A stretch of DNA of 64,000 nt from Zychaea mexicana. Taxonomy: Eukaryota; Mucoromycota; Mucoromycetes; Mucorales; Lichtheimiaceae. The DNA lies in contig NW_026516681.1 in the NCBI RefSeq assembly GCF_025766255.1, positions 124,001 through 188,000 of the forward strand. The letters run 5' to 3'. The position numbers and the translations under genes were made by a program. This document shows positions 1-10,957 of this stretch, in pieces. The notes below the pieces were generated by a model, which had not been told where the DNA came from, made no database searches, and was given only the letters and a program-made list of their open reading frames with translations. The number at the start of each line of letters is the position of its first letter. Within the stretch, counting starts at the first letter, position 1.

Positions 1-2072
1 ATGGAGAAGTTCTCAGGAAACGTGGTTAATGCCTTGCCAACCTGCTGCAGGGTCTCCATGGAGACACCCGTAGGAAAATGCGGTAAAACTTCTTCGGCCA
101 ACTCCTTGGGCGACTTGAATCCTGGCCATGAGCTCGAAAGCCATTCGCGCGATGTGGGCGTATAATCCTTGCTCTTGGCATAGCTCTCCTCCAAGATCTT
201 CCATACACGCATCTTGGTCTCGTCAACATCCGAGTCGGACATGGATCCCTCGCTCTTGAGCTGCGAAGCATATTTTTCAGCTACAGGGGTTTGCTTTTCG
301 ATCGCCTGGTACATTCTTGGCTGGGTGAAGCTGGGCTGGTCCGTTTCGTTGTGGCCATGGCGGCGGTAGCACACCAGATCAATGACGACGTCCTTGTGAA
401 ACGTCTGTCGCCAGTCCGACGCGAGCTGCATGACAAATGTGACAGCCTCAGCATCGTCGGCATTGACGTGGAATACTGGTGCACTGATACTCTTGGCAAT
501 GTCGGTGCAGTACGGAGTCGACCGGCCAAAGCGTGGATCGGTCGTGAAACCAACTTGATTGTTGACAACAATATGGATTGTACCACCTGTCGTGTATGCT
601 GGCAGGTCGTGGAAGCCCATGGTCTCGTATACAATGCCCTGACCTGCAAAGGCAGCATCGCCGTGCATCAAAATGGCCATCGAGTGCTCTCGCTCAGCGT
701 CTTTGCTATAGAATTGGAGCGCACGGGTCTTTCCTAGCACGACTGGATCGGCAGCTTCCAAGTGAGATGGGTTGGCCACAAGGGACAAATGGACACGTTT
801 ACCCGAGGGAGTAGGTCGGACATAGTTCATGCCTAAATGGTACTTTACGTCACCAGACCCTTCTTCCGATGGTTCCAAAGCGCCGCTGAATTCGCAGAAG
901 ATGGATTCGTTTGGTTTCCGGACCACGTTACTGAGAACGTTCAATCGACCACGGTGTGGCATGCCAATGACGATAGATTCAACACCGAGGTCAACTGACC
1001 TGTCAATCTAAAGTGCCAATTTTGGACCAGGAAAAGCCACAGTGACGGTGAGAACTCCTTAATGGAAAAAGCATCACAGAAGCTTACCATTGCTTTCATG
1101 CCTGGAATCAAGGTTTCGCCACCTTCTAAGCCAAAGCGCTTTTCAGACGGGTACTTGGATGCAATAAAGCGCTCGAAACTGTCAGACCACGTCAAGCGGT
1201 CGAAGATAACGCGTTTCTGGTCGACCGTGAATTTATACGGTGTGGGCGTTTCAATTCGTTGGCGTATCCAATCACATTGAGAGCGATCGGGGATGTGGAT
1301 ATACTCGACACCGATAGAGCCGCCTGTTTGGTTTGTATTTGTTTACGTGTGAGTATGTCCTTCTTTTGTTCTTCTTGCATAAAGAGAAAGAAAAGAAAAG
1401 ATACTTGCAATATATCTTTTGCAAATGGTCAACAATCTCACGCAACGTCATCTTTTTTGAGTCAGTGCCATACGCGGGGAGGATGCCAGGACCCAACGTG
1501 AAGGTGCGGTCGAGGTCTTTCTCAGTGAATCCGTAGAATTTGGGCGATAGCTCGGGAGGTGATGAATCTTGCAAGTCTGCGTTCAAAATACCCAGTGGAT
1601 CGAGGTTGGCAATGTGATGACCGCGCACCTGGTACGCGCGTACCATCAACTGGATTTTCATATGGTCGAGCACCTCTAAATCGCTTGCGCCCGCAACGAC
1701 ATCTGAAGGTAAACTAGGCAAACGCGCACTACCGGATGGCACAAGGGTGGGCGGCGCCATATACGCTTGACCAGGCTGCACGCCGTTCTTCATGTTCTTG
1801 AAATACACTTGCCACGATATATGGACAGACGATGGATCATGGAGCCATGCTTCGTACATTTCTTCAATATAGTTGGCTGCGTTGCCGTGCAAGAAGCTGT
1901 CGGCCGTCTCTGGCGGGCCTTTGCTGCTCGCAAAGGAGCGTACAGCAGCAACGCTGGCCGTGGTGATGGCTGGTACTCCAACGGTTGGATAGCGTGCATT
2001 CAGCAGTGGTGCGATGGTCGAGCGCCGCCGTAAAAGTGGGCGAACGATACGAGGGATCGACGCGCGATACAT
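1..2072 (-). CDS. KGD1: 2-oxoglutarate dehydrogenase E1 component, N-terminal part (truncated by window edge)
   Basis: Mitochondrial thiamine-diphosphate enzyme of the TCA cycle that decarboxylates 2-oxoglutarate in the OGDH complex. Three exons are readable: 2072-1409, 1323-1088 and 1007 to beyond position 1, giving about 635 of the roughly 1000 residues usual for the family. The start at 2072 opens a basic, Ser/Arg-rich presequence, then the E1 N-terminal motif around [19 protein letters not shown]. Exon 2 starts with the conserved GSIGVEY block. Exon 3 holds [11 protein letters not shown] and the [10 protein letters not shown] thiamine-site segment. Conserved residues stay in frame across the first junction only with a GC donor (GCAAGT, G at 1408) and the CAG at 1326-1324. 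Intron 2 (1087-1008) is GT-AG. Identification is firm; the C-terminal third is outside the window. Confidence 0.96.
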
Positions 2073-2543
2073 TGCTTTTAATACTAAAGGTAAGAGAAAC
2101 AAAAGAAGAAGAGAGCTGTGTGGGAGAGAGAAACAAGGTGGCTCTTGTATTTGATTGCTTCATGCACACAGTGACGCAAAATTTTTTCTCCGCGAATGCA
2201 GCGCGCATATGTGGCACACAATCACGCTCACCCTTCAACCTTCACTGAAAAGAATTGACCGAGCACTTTTTCTTTGACTGTTGGCGTTGCTCCACTTGAA
2301 TACCTTACATCGAAAATTCCGGATCACATAGCAGGAAAAGCTACCCTTCGTACACGAAAACGGCAGCAATTTATTGTTCCAAAACTGGCTACAAAGAGCC
2401 TGTTCGAAGCAGCTATTATATAATGCTGATGAGAAAAACGAATAAGTCGATACTGTATATCCCCGCCTTGCTTGAAATGGAAGGAGGACCCTCTTCTTTT
2501 CACTCTTCCACTTCTTGAAGGTGGCACTATAATAGGCGTTATA
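2073..2543. promoter_or_regulatory. Divergent promoter region between OGDH E1 and the molybdopterin-domain gene
   Basis: These 471 bases separate two divergently read start codons, so both promoters should lie here. An AT-rich TATA-like string (TATTATATAA, 2414-2423) lies about 120 bases before the right-hand start. I see no other convincing site and no conserved ORF. Confidence 0.4.
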
Positions 2544-3498
2544 ATGGCACAAGATCCATCGTTGACAGCAGCATCATTGATAATAGGTGATGAGATTCTA
2601 AATGGAAAGACTCAAGACACCAACTCACACTATCTTGGTACGGTACCTTCTTGTTCTTATTCGTACAAGAAACCTGTCACTCACAAGTATAAGTGTCATT
2701 GCAGCTCAGTTTCTATTCAAACTTGGCATTGAACTGAAACGTGTTGAAGTTGTAAGTGATGACATGGACGCTATTGCAGACTCTATTCGACGGCTGTCAA
2801 ATGACCATGACATTGTATTCACCAGTGGTGGCATAGGTAATAAATACACACACACTAGGGGAGCGGACTCGAACTGTTTCATATTACTAAACTTTCAAAG
2901 CAACAAAGGCGTTACGCATGATGATATCTCCTATGCTGCCATTGCCAAAGCATACCAACTTGAGCTAAAACTGGACAACGATACCTATGAACGTGTGCAA
3001 GCCATGCTCAACAAGCGCAAGATCACACAGCGCGAAGGATACGAACGGCTAGCAACATTTCCTCATCCTGCGCAACTGTTACGACCCCAACAAAGCTTCT
3101 TGATTCCTGTCGTCATCGTCAACGATAACGTTTACATTCTGCCTGGCATCCCACGCCTTTTCCAACTGTTGTTAGAGTCACTGAAACCACATCTGCAGCA
3201 GCTCAGTCTAAAGAAGAACGGCAAGCACATCATTGGCTTTTCACGGACAGATATTGCAACACAAAAGAGTGAGGGTGCAATTGCATCCACATTGTCAGCT
3301 ATCCAAGCGCGCTATCGGGATATCAAGATCGGCAGCTATCCACTCATGGGCGATAAAGATGTCAGCGTGGTCGTTAGCGTGGTCGGCAAGAATAATAACG
3401 CAGTTGAATCGATAGCACAAGAGATTGCTACGAAGATTGATGGCTGGACACTCGTCAGCAATAGCAGCAAAAACAACAATGCCAAAGCACATCTCTAA
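2544..3498 (+). CDS. MoCF/molybdopterin-binding-domain protein (FLAD1 N-domain / CinA-like)
   Basis: Three exons, 2544-2637, 2705-2836 and 2909-3498, encode 271 residues. Introns 2638-2704 and 2837-2908 are GT-AG, and splicing them joins NSHYL to AQFLFKLG and SGGIG to VTHDD. The order IIGDEILNGKTQDTNS, then RVEVVSDD, FTSGGIG, THDD and LPGIP is the molybdopterin-binding fold seen in CinA and in the N-terminal domain of animal FAD synthase. No PAPS-reductase-like FAD-synthase domain follows, so this is the stand-alone domain. Its biochemical role is not certain: hydrolase or pyrophosphatase activities are known in the family, but no substrate can be read from sequence. It converges on the methyltransferase gene with 128 bases between the stops. 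Confidence 0.9.
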
Positions 3499-3626
3499 AC
3501 GACCATTTTCCGTACATGCATTTCAAGCGATCAACACCTATTGATATACTATAGTATTACACAAGTTTCTATTATTTTACAACGGTTATAAGATTACTGT
3601 TGTTATTACATTTTAGTTTAAGGCTC

Positions 3627-4912
3627 TTATGGCCAATAGTAAAGTACAACATTTTTGCCCTCAAATCCTAGATATGACTTTTGTATCCGGGTATCCTTTT
3701 CCATCAAGTACTGTATAAATTCCTCGGTCGTAACTACCTCTCCTCCGTTATTAAGCCTTCGATCTCGATTCTCATGCCCAAATACACAGCATGGAATCAC
3801 TGCGAATGCTTTGTTAAGCTTGAGTGCCATATCCACAATAGGCTCCGTCGCCTGATCTGCATGCATTCCCACTAATAGCCCAGTATTTGCAACAATCTCC
3901 GGATAGTCTTCGAGAAATTTGTCATCCATAAGTGTACCGAGATAGGTCGGCTCCAATTCGTACGGCCATTTTTCGTCCATGGGCGTATTGCTACTCGGAT
4001 CCTCGTTCCGTGCTATCCGACACGCATATCGTCGTAACCGTACATACCAATGGTTTGGCCGTTTTCGGATTTCCGGCTCGACAACAGTACTTGGTATATT
4101 AAATGCGTGACTGAGAAACATGGATACGTCGCCTTTGCCGCCTGCAACGTCCAATACACCAACACCGTCCGTGAGTATGTCACCAAACGTTTGATGGATC
4201 CATTGCACAAACACCATGGCCCGCATGGCATGCGACTTTTTTGATGTATGTGGATCGTCTGGGTCATGCGTTGTGATTTTTCGAACTGCTAGACGCTATT
4301 TACCCATTCGTAACAAGCACCAAATTAATACCAAGTATTCACTTGTCTGCCTTCCTACAGTGTTCTTCGCAGTAGAAGAATACTTACATCCTCAATCCAT
4401 GTTTTGCGTGCTTCCTCATATTCTTCTTCGGACGGATGCAGGTACGGACAATTTGGTAACCGGACACACTCCCGCTGGTTGATCCAAAACTTGCAAAACA
4501 TATCCGCTTTCTGCTTTGTCGTACCATCTTGCCGTACGACCGTCTGCTTAGGTCCTTTGCTTCCCAGTGGTGGATCGGCAATAAAAGTCTTTGGATCGTT
4601 GTAAAGTTTAATCATGGTCAAAGGTACATTAGATTGCCACACTTTATAGGATGTCGTTTCTCCAGGATCGGTTGGTAATCCGACGTCGACACGGATAATG
4701 CTGCCTGGTCGTGCTGTGCGATAAGTGTCCTGCACCAATTCTCGAGTGCAGGTTCCGTCGTCACTTCGAAACAGGACTTGCTCTTTGGTGTTATCACTTA
4801 ATAGCACATCAATGAAAAATAAATCTTTACAGAGTTTGCGACGGTGCCTGATTTGTCCTTGAACCGTGGATGTTAGGACAAGTGGGCGAGTGAACCGATC
4901 GCTTTTTGACAT
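3627..4912 (-). CDS. OB-fold + CCCH zinc finger + SAM-dependent methyltransferase, probably RNA-modifying
   Basis: Two exons (4912-4388 and 4295-3627; intron 4387-4296, GT-AG) give 397 residues. Residues about 8-110 resemble an OB-fold like those of tRNA-binding proteins (VQGQIRHRRKLCKDLFFIDV). A textbook CCCH finger follows: C140-x8-C149-x5-C155-x3-H159. After a linker, residues 222-231 (VLDVAGGKGD) are the glycine-rich SAM motif I, followed by an acidic VVEPE, GMHADQATEP and IPCCVF (342-347). The CCCH finger and OB-fold point to an RNA substrate. I cannot assign the methylated base or a yeast orthologue, and Trm13-like enzymes are only a loose comparison. The acceptor at 4296 was chosen because it is the only nearby AG that keeps the frame. 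Confidence 0.82.
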
Positions 4913-5095
4913 CGTATATATTCGACAGTAGACCTTGCTGGAAACAAAAAAAATGTACCTATAAAAGTGCTTAAATGATTTAACCGATCAATGTGATTGG
5001 TCGTGGCAGTATCGAATTTTTGGAAAGCTTAAAAGCTATGTTGCCTCTTTTTACAGGCCCTCCGCACCCCTTCTATTACCCTTAGTAACGAGAGC

Positions 5096-5801
5096 ATGGA
5101 CTTCATGATGGGCACGGTCACTGATTTGTTTTCGGCACTTCCAGAAGGTTACCTTCCTAAATGGTTCTTGTTTACCTCGGCCTTGGGCATATTCAACTCG
5201 ATTCAAAACTTTTGCACTGACAAGTTGACCAAGCGCCTCTATGCTGGCAAGCCTGATGAAGGTAAGCAATCGTGTCAGGACAATATTTACGCTTACGTGT
5301 TTTAGCATGTTGCGCATATAACTACAGCCGGTATACGCGAGCCTGACTCGCAGAAAGCAGAACTATATGATAACAATAATAATGTTTCATAGTGACTCCT
5401 ATGAGTGCCCGTTTCTTTGCCACTTGGACTTGGTCTGTCAGCATGATCCGTATCTACGCTGCATTTTATCTCGAACACAAGTTGTGAGTATCTTAATGAA
5501 ACGAGCGTATGCACTATTGAATATCTTGAGCGCTAAATAATCTATTAATGTAGCATGTATGAACTGGGTATCTGGACTTACGTTATTGCATTGACGCATT
5601 ATTGTGCCGAATTGTTTGTCTTTAAAGGGTGCAAACTCAACGGTCCGTTCTTGTCCCCCTTCTGCGTGGCCAGTAAGTGTTTAACCCCGCATCTTGACAA
5701 AGATAGAACAAACAATATGAATATATTTCTAACCTCTATTTTTAGCCACCTCACTTATCTGGATGATCAGCCAATATGACTACTATGTAAAATACGCTTG
5801 A
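5096..5801 (+). CDS. ERG28: Erg28-like ergosterol biosynthesis scaffold protein
   Basis: Small ER membrane protein that tethers the C-4 demethylation enzymes (Erg25, Erg26, Erg27) in sterol synthesis. Four exons, 5096-5261, 5393-5483, 5554-5672 and 5746-5801, give 143 residues; yeast Erg28 is of similar size. All three introns are GT-AG and phase-consistent. Recognisable blocks are GYLPKWFLF with SIQNF, then the highly conserved RFFATWTW followed by IRIYAAFYL, then HKFMYELGIWTYVIAL and HYCAELFVFKG. The hydrophobic stretches fit four membrane segments. The start lies 183 bases from the divergent methyltransferase start, so the two may share a promoter. A pyrimidine-rich stretch ending in AG (5042-5056) could be a 5'UTR intron acceptor. 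Confidence 0.93.
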
Positions 5802-7084
5802 AACATTTAATACAGTACAAATCATTAATCGTCGAATTACTACTATCAATGGAACATCCGAAATTTCAGATTCGCGTTTTGGCGTCTTATAAGGCTATCC
5901 AAGGCCAATTTAGGCGTCAAAAAGCATAAAGAAGTATCAAAGGGAATTTTGGACTTTAGGATGAAGGGATGGAAAGATTGATAGCCTGTTATCTATTTTT
6001 ATCGAACTGGAAGCGGTCAAGAAAGTGAACAGCGAGGGGAGTGAAGATAAAGGCAAGAAAGGCCCAGCAAAAACGCAAATGGACGGAATGGATGACAGGT
6101 CGTAAGATACTTGGAGTCTATGACACAATTGAGGGACGTCTTCGCAACCTATATCACGGATAGTGAGTGCAGTAGTAGACAACTGATTGCTGAAAAATAT
6201 GAGGGTATCGAGCTTATCTAATCCCAACATCAGCACATGGTTCGTTGTTGAATACGATTATCAGACGAAAATATCGTTTTTTCGATCTCAATTTTTGATG
6301 CCATGTAGCATGTACGATCTCATTAATCGCAGCTGGAGCATGCATGTTAGCGGGCAACAACAGAGCATGTAAATTTGTGATATAATCATGATCCTTTTAA
6401 AATACTGCCGTTGTCGAGAGGATATAGCAGCTCTACTTGATCGGACCACGGTTTTACACACCGGAACATATGATGACAGAAAGAGCACCAATTTGCATCA
6501 TGCTCATCATGCAGTACCGTTTAAGTAACGAACCATTTTTCCGCACTTCCTTGACGTGTCCCATAACGACTCCGTGCATATTGATAGACACATCTTTTAT
6601 GCTTCTTTGACAACTTTTTTGCTACCACAAACCAAGATTTTATTTGTTTTCTACATGCTCTAATTGTTCTTCTTCCCTTTTAACAAGGAACAGCTGCTAC
6701 CAAATGCAAACCACCAGATTTTATTTTGAACACACGCGACGGCTGTCAAAATTCAAGACATTACATCCCTTAATCGGTGCACTGACTACTGTATCTAGGC
6801 CTTCCTTGACATTTTACCACTCGCTATATCTGTCGCTGTTCAATCATAGCCTCTCCCCGATTTTCATGCTAAGATGTGCTGTCAGACCATCAACATCTAT
6901 TAGAGCCTCAATGCGAGCCTTCCAAAAGTCGTAGCCAGAACCTCAGTTTTAGACTTTCTCGATTATTACTTTTCCTTTTGCAGACAGAGTACAGCTGACT
7001 AGTCAACTTAATAATACATACATTTCCTGCATGACGTTTGATTATATAGAAGGACGTACCTGCACCGTTTGGCACACGACAAGA
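5802..7084. other. Intergenic region between ERG28 and the first repeat unit
   Basis: About 1.3 kb without a gene I can support. Several short open frames exist on both strands but look random. The one piece worth noting starts at 6867 (plus strand), a 22-residue Arg/Ser/Ala-rich peptide ending at a stop near 6934. It resembles a mitochondrial presequence and could be the first exon of a gene destroyed by the repeats to its right. Confidence 0.5.
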
Positions 7085-7305
7085 ATACAGCTAAAAAGCC
7101 GCTCAGAGGTAGACGCCCGACCCTGATATCGACGTTGGAAACTTGGCCCTTCCATTCTTGACGAAAGAATCTGTCAACTTCATCTTAGCTTAGAAGGAAC
7201 TAAAGCCTATAACCACTCCACTTCTGAGGTTTCCGCTCCGACACCTATGCCAATTGTTTTGTGTAACTTGGAAAAAACAGTAGACGGAAACTGGAAATGC
7301 TGCGG
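7085..7305 (+). repeat. Left flank of repeat unit U1
   Basis: Similarity to the other two units begins near 7085 (compare about 38880-39132 and 62365-62640 inverted). It carries the 12-bp target GAAATGCTGCGG at 7294-7305, duplicated on the far side of the adjacent MULE. A partly open frame runs here, but no gene is recognised. Confidence 0.7.
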
Positions 7306-10160
7306 TTTCGTTATTCATCAAGAAAAATTTACGTCAGAGGAATTTTCTCTTTTTATTTTTTGTAAAGGACCATAGACCCGATTTTATTTGGTCAGTCACA
7401 AGCATAGAGAAAGTTCCCACAGCGACGCGTCGCAACTACACTGTACCTTTGTATTTGACAGTTGCTTACCTACAACAATGACCTCTGCATCTGATAGCCT
7501 TGGATACCTTGTCCGTGTCTTTCCCACCTACCCGACCGAAGTAGTTACAGAGACTTTTGACAACCAGCAACAACTTGACGAGTGGGTTAAAGAAAACCCC
7601 AAGCAGCATGCCAACTTCATCACCAACAACAAGTACATCTCCGTACCCAAGGCTTCAGATGCACGCCGAAATAATGCCGGCCGTCCTCGGACAGTTGAAC
7701 GTAGTGTCACTTTTTTTTGTGATCACTCAAGAGAAACATCGGCTCCAGCTGTCCCTGCTCTGCTTATAGACTCAACTGAACCTGCTCCCATAAAAAAACG
7801 TCGACTTGCAAAACCATCTATTAAAGTAATTTGTCGTGCTCGATACCGTATTCAATACTTATTCTCAGGCAAAATCAAACTTGTATATCACTGGCAACAT
7901 CAACACCATGACCCTACCGAGATAACCAATGCTACTCGCTCACAACTCCCCGCTGAAACACGTAAATGGATCGAAGAACTTGTCAATAACAAGTTGGAGT
8001 GGGATCAAATTCAGGAACATCTGCGTTTGACTGATAAACAACTTCAAGATGTAAGTATCATCTATACGTGTAAAGCAAAACTATGATGATAACTTGTAGA
8101 GATGCTAACCTGTGGTATCAGCTCGAGGAAGGCGAAGGACCGTTCCCGGAAGCCTTACGTGTGAAGCAGCATCATGTCATGAATATCATCGCCAACCAAC
8201 AGTCAAGATTAGCAAGAAAAGATATAATCGATGAAGAAAGTGTAGTCAAGTGGCTTCTCTTTTTAAAAGATCAAGGTTATCAAACGTTGGAATATATCAC
8301 GGATTCTACTTTTGTTGTTGCATGGATATCACCACGACAAGCTTTGGTAAGAAAAGATATATACTTGAATATAATGCAATGTTCGTATATTAAGATGCGT
8401 ATGTGCTTTATAGCTGCTCAAGAGATCAAGTGAGATCTGTATTGATGCCACACACATGATTTGCAAATCTATTATCAATGGCCGGGCTGATGTGTATCTG
8501 TTCTCTATCGTTGCTAAGCATACAGTTACTGGACAAGGTTACCCTCTTGCTTTTATGATCACAGATAAAGAAGTTAGTGAAAGTCGGCAAGTATGGTTTC
8601 GATGGCTCTGGGACAGAATGGAATACACACCAACAAGGATCATGATCGATTGCAGTCCAGTTGAAATTAACAGCATCCGAGAAGTTTATGGTCATCAAGT
8701 TCAAGTTTTCTGTGTCATTGGCACATCAAAAGAGCATGGGAAAAGAACATTATGTCCAAGGTACCTTTTAATTAGCCACATTTTGTATTTATATTTAGAA
8801 TTCCTTTTTTTAATATGTTGGGTTATAGATTAAAACTACTCTGTCAACAGACGATACGAAGAAAAAAAGAGATGAAGCTCGTTCTGCCCTTAGTGCTTTG
8901 ATGAATTGCAAAACCGTCGTTGAATTTGTGCATGCTTGGGATGAATTTGGTAAAAAATGGTGTGATACATATGAGCATTTTGAATTTTATGGCTATGTGT
9001 TGGACTATTGATATCCTAAGCATCATCTTTGGTGCAAAGCTTGGAGAGAGGTACGTTTTAGGCTCGTTTTAGTTTTATTTTGCGCTTCAATATTATTTAC
9101 GGTTGTATATTCTATAGAATGCGTCCTTCCGTACAAGTAATCTGATCGAAAGCTGCCATTTCAAACTTAAACGCAAATATCTTCCATACAGTCGCAATCA
9201 TCGTGCTGATCGTGTGATCTATGTGCTGACACAGTTGGTCGAAAATGATTACCGTGCTCAAGTCCTGCGTGTTTTGGCTGGTGTTGAAGAAACAACAGCG
9301 ACTAGAGAAGCTCAACAAAGGAAAAAAGAAGCTTGCAGAAAATCACCAGATGAAGCTGACTGGATGATAACTTTTTATGATGACCATGTATGTATCATTT
9401 CTGTATATGTGCGTTTACTTTTACAATTGCTGATCGTACCGTGGCAATAAATCACCTGTCAATCTTTTACTAGTTCTGCATTGTATACTCTATAGTTTGA
9501 AGAAACCAATAGCAATGGCGTTATTGGTTCTTGTAGTTGTGAAGACTTAAAAAAGCGTAACCAGCCATGCAAGCATATATATCTTATCGCATATCACACC
9601 ACCATTCCAGTAATCATAAACCAAAGCTTTCCTCGCCATTCAACAACAACAGTATCATCATAATCAATACCAGCATCGTCATTACCAGCATCATCAATAT
9701 CATCTACGTCGTCAACAACATTAACAGCATATGTGCAACTACCACCACCATCCTTACAGCAGCAGCAGCAGCATAGAAACGATCTGCTCGCTGAATATGA
9801 ACGCTCGAAAAATCAACTTGATAGTCCATTTGCAAAAAGCAAACCAAAAATAACTACAACACAACTAGAAAATATAATTGTTCTACAAAAAAGGCTGTAC
9901 ACAGACATAGAGAAAATCATCAATCCAAACGCACGTCCCTCTTGTCAACAATAAAGATTATAATATATATTTAGCAGAGATACTTATCACATATGTTTTG
10001 TTTTCGAATACTCTTAGTTTTCGATACAGTTGTTGGACTTAGCATATTTTTTTTTGGATATAGTTGTTGGACTTGCAAATTGGGACTTAGAATTTCTCTA
10101 TGCTTGTGACTGACTACAAAATTCCTCTGATGTAATTTTTCTTGATGAATAGAGCAACTC
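7306..10160 (+). mobile_element. MULE-type DNA transposon, copy A
   Basis: A 2855-bp element bounded by the direct repeat GAAATGCTGCGG (7294-7305 and 10161-10172), within the 8-12 bp target-duplication range of Mutator-like elements. Inside each boundary lies an inverted repeat of about 80 bp with the core CTATTCATCAAGAAAAATTA and AGTCACAAGCATAGAGAAA. The left copy carries an extra block of about 50 bp. Copies B and C sit at the same target site in their units, so one insertion was followed by segmental duplication. Confidence 0.88.
7478..9954 (+). pseudogene. MULE transposase with SWIM zinc finger, copy A (broken)
   Basis: Six exons can be traced: 7478-8050, 8122-8346, 8414-8760, 8829-9050, 9118-9387 and 9496-9954, about 698 codons, with GT-AG introns. 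Landmarks are ICIDATH (first catalytic Asp), IMIDCSPVEIN (second Asp), a helical region around LVENDYRAQVLRVLAGVEE, and a C-terminal SWIM finger, CSCEDLKKRNQPCKH (CxC...CxH). The tail is Ser/Thr- and Gln-rich. Defects against copy C are a 1-nt deletion near 8707 in exon 3, TGA at 9008-9010 where Trp is expected (LDY-stop-YPKHH), and TAA at 9661 shortening the tail. The class is secure; this copy should not make a full protein. Confidence 0.85.
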
Positions 10161-10172
10161 GAAATGCTGCGG

Positions 10173-10725
10173 CTGGCAGAGGTCACTTGACTTCGTTCAA
10201 GATCATTGCAGCAAAAGGTTTATCTCAAAGTACATTACCACCTCGAGAATCAGAGCGGGATGAGCAATCAGAAGCTCAAAACTAGGAAGACAGTAATAAT
10301 TAAAAAGTAACAGCGACATCGCGATTACACGGATACTAAAACATGTACTCATGTAGTTATTAAAGATGCTAGCAATAGTTTAACGTTTGCAAATTTCGTC
10401 AAAGACAAAACAGAATATATTTTAAAGCAAACAAAAATTGGTGAAGATTTTAAGAACAATTGGCCCTCTCGTTTCAGCAAAGTTGCTGGACAACTTAGAA
10501 AACCAGTGGTACGTTTTGACATGGTTCTATATATCTATCAATGCCAATGATAGCAGCAAATTCTTACCTTGTTTTTATCTCAGAAACGCAGTAAGCCAAA
10601 TTGGTCAGAACTTTGTGTGCGTCTTGTGGAACAGGCGACGAACAACACTGGAGCCAAGGTTGCAACAAACGCTTGTTCGAGTAAATCAAGCCACACAGTT
10701 TCAGGACGCTCTAGCTCTGCTTCTA
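10173..10725 (+). pseudogene. Repeated gene X, 5' part (unit U1), cut by MULE A and by RdRp element 1
   Basis: Function unknown. Exon 10173-10508 includes TFANFVKDKTEYILKQTKIG and NNWPSRFSKVAGQLRKP. A GT-AG intron (10509-10583) leads to exon 10584-10725 (KRSKPNWSELCVRLVEQATN, then a Ser-rich stretch). The exon ends abruptly at the TA where the RdRp transposon begins. Earlier codons contain stops, so the gene is decayed. The downstream exons of this same copy now lie inverted at 29696-29281, see the inversion finding. Unit U3 keeps X uninterrupted at this point. Confidence 0.6.
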
Positions 10726-10879
10726 CAGTGGTCCCCCGCTTTTTGCAGCCCTACTTTTTGCAGATCCTCAATTTTTGCAGATTTTTTTGGAGCATACCCA
10801 CTTATCACTTAGTAAAATTGCAGTTTCCTCACTTTTTGCATTTTGCAGGCCAAAAATGGGGACCTGCAATTTTCCGCTA

Positions 10880-10894
10880 TTAACTCGAGAGCCT
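10880..10894 (+). repeat. 15-bp direct repeat, 3' side of RdRp cDNA (copy 1)
   Basis: TTAACTCGAGAGCCT, identical to 12737-12751. On the RdRp strand it follows the stop codon by about 63 bases and comes just after ACAATAAAAAGTA. It is read as one half of a target-site duplication made by LINE-type retroposition. The same site is at 32929-32943 (copy 2) and 42543-42557 (copy 3), each with one change. Confidence 0.85.
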
Positions 10895-10957
10895 TACTTT
10901 TTATTGTAGGGCAACAGCCCGATGGGTGCAAGGTGCTATTGCTCTATTTACTACAAT

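Noticed and set aside
5937..6236. 99-codon frame on the minus strand downstream of ERG28
   Set aside because: Low-complexity Leu/Ser composition, no recognisable motif, no second copy.
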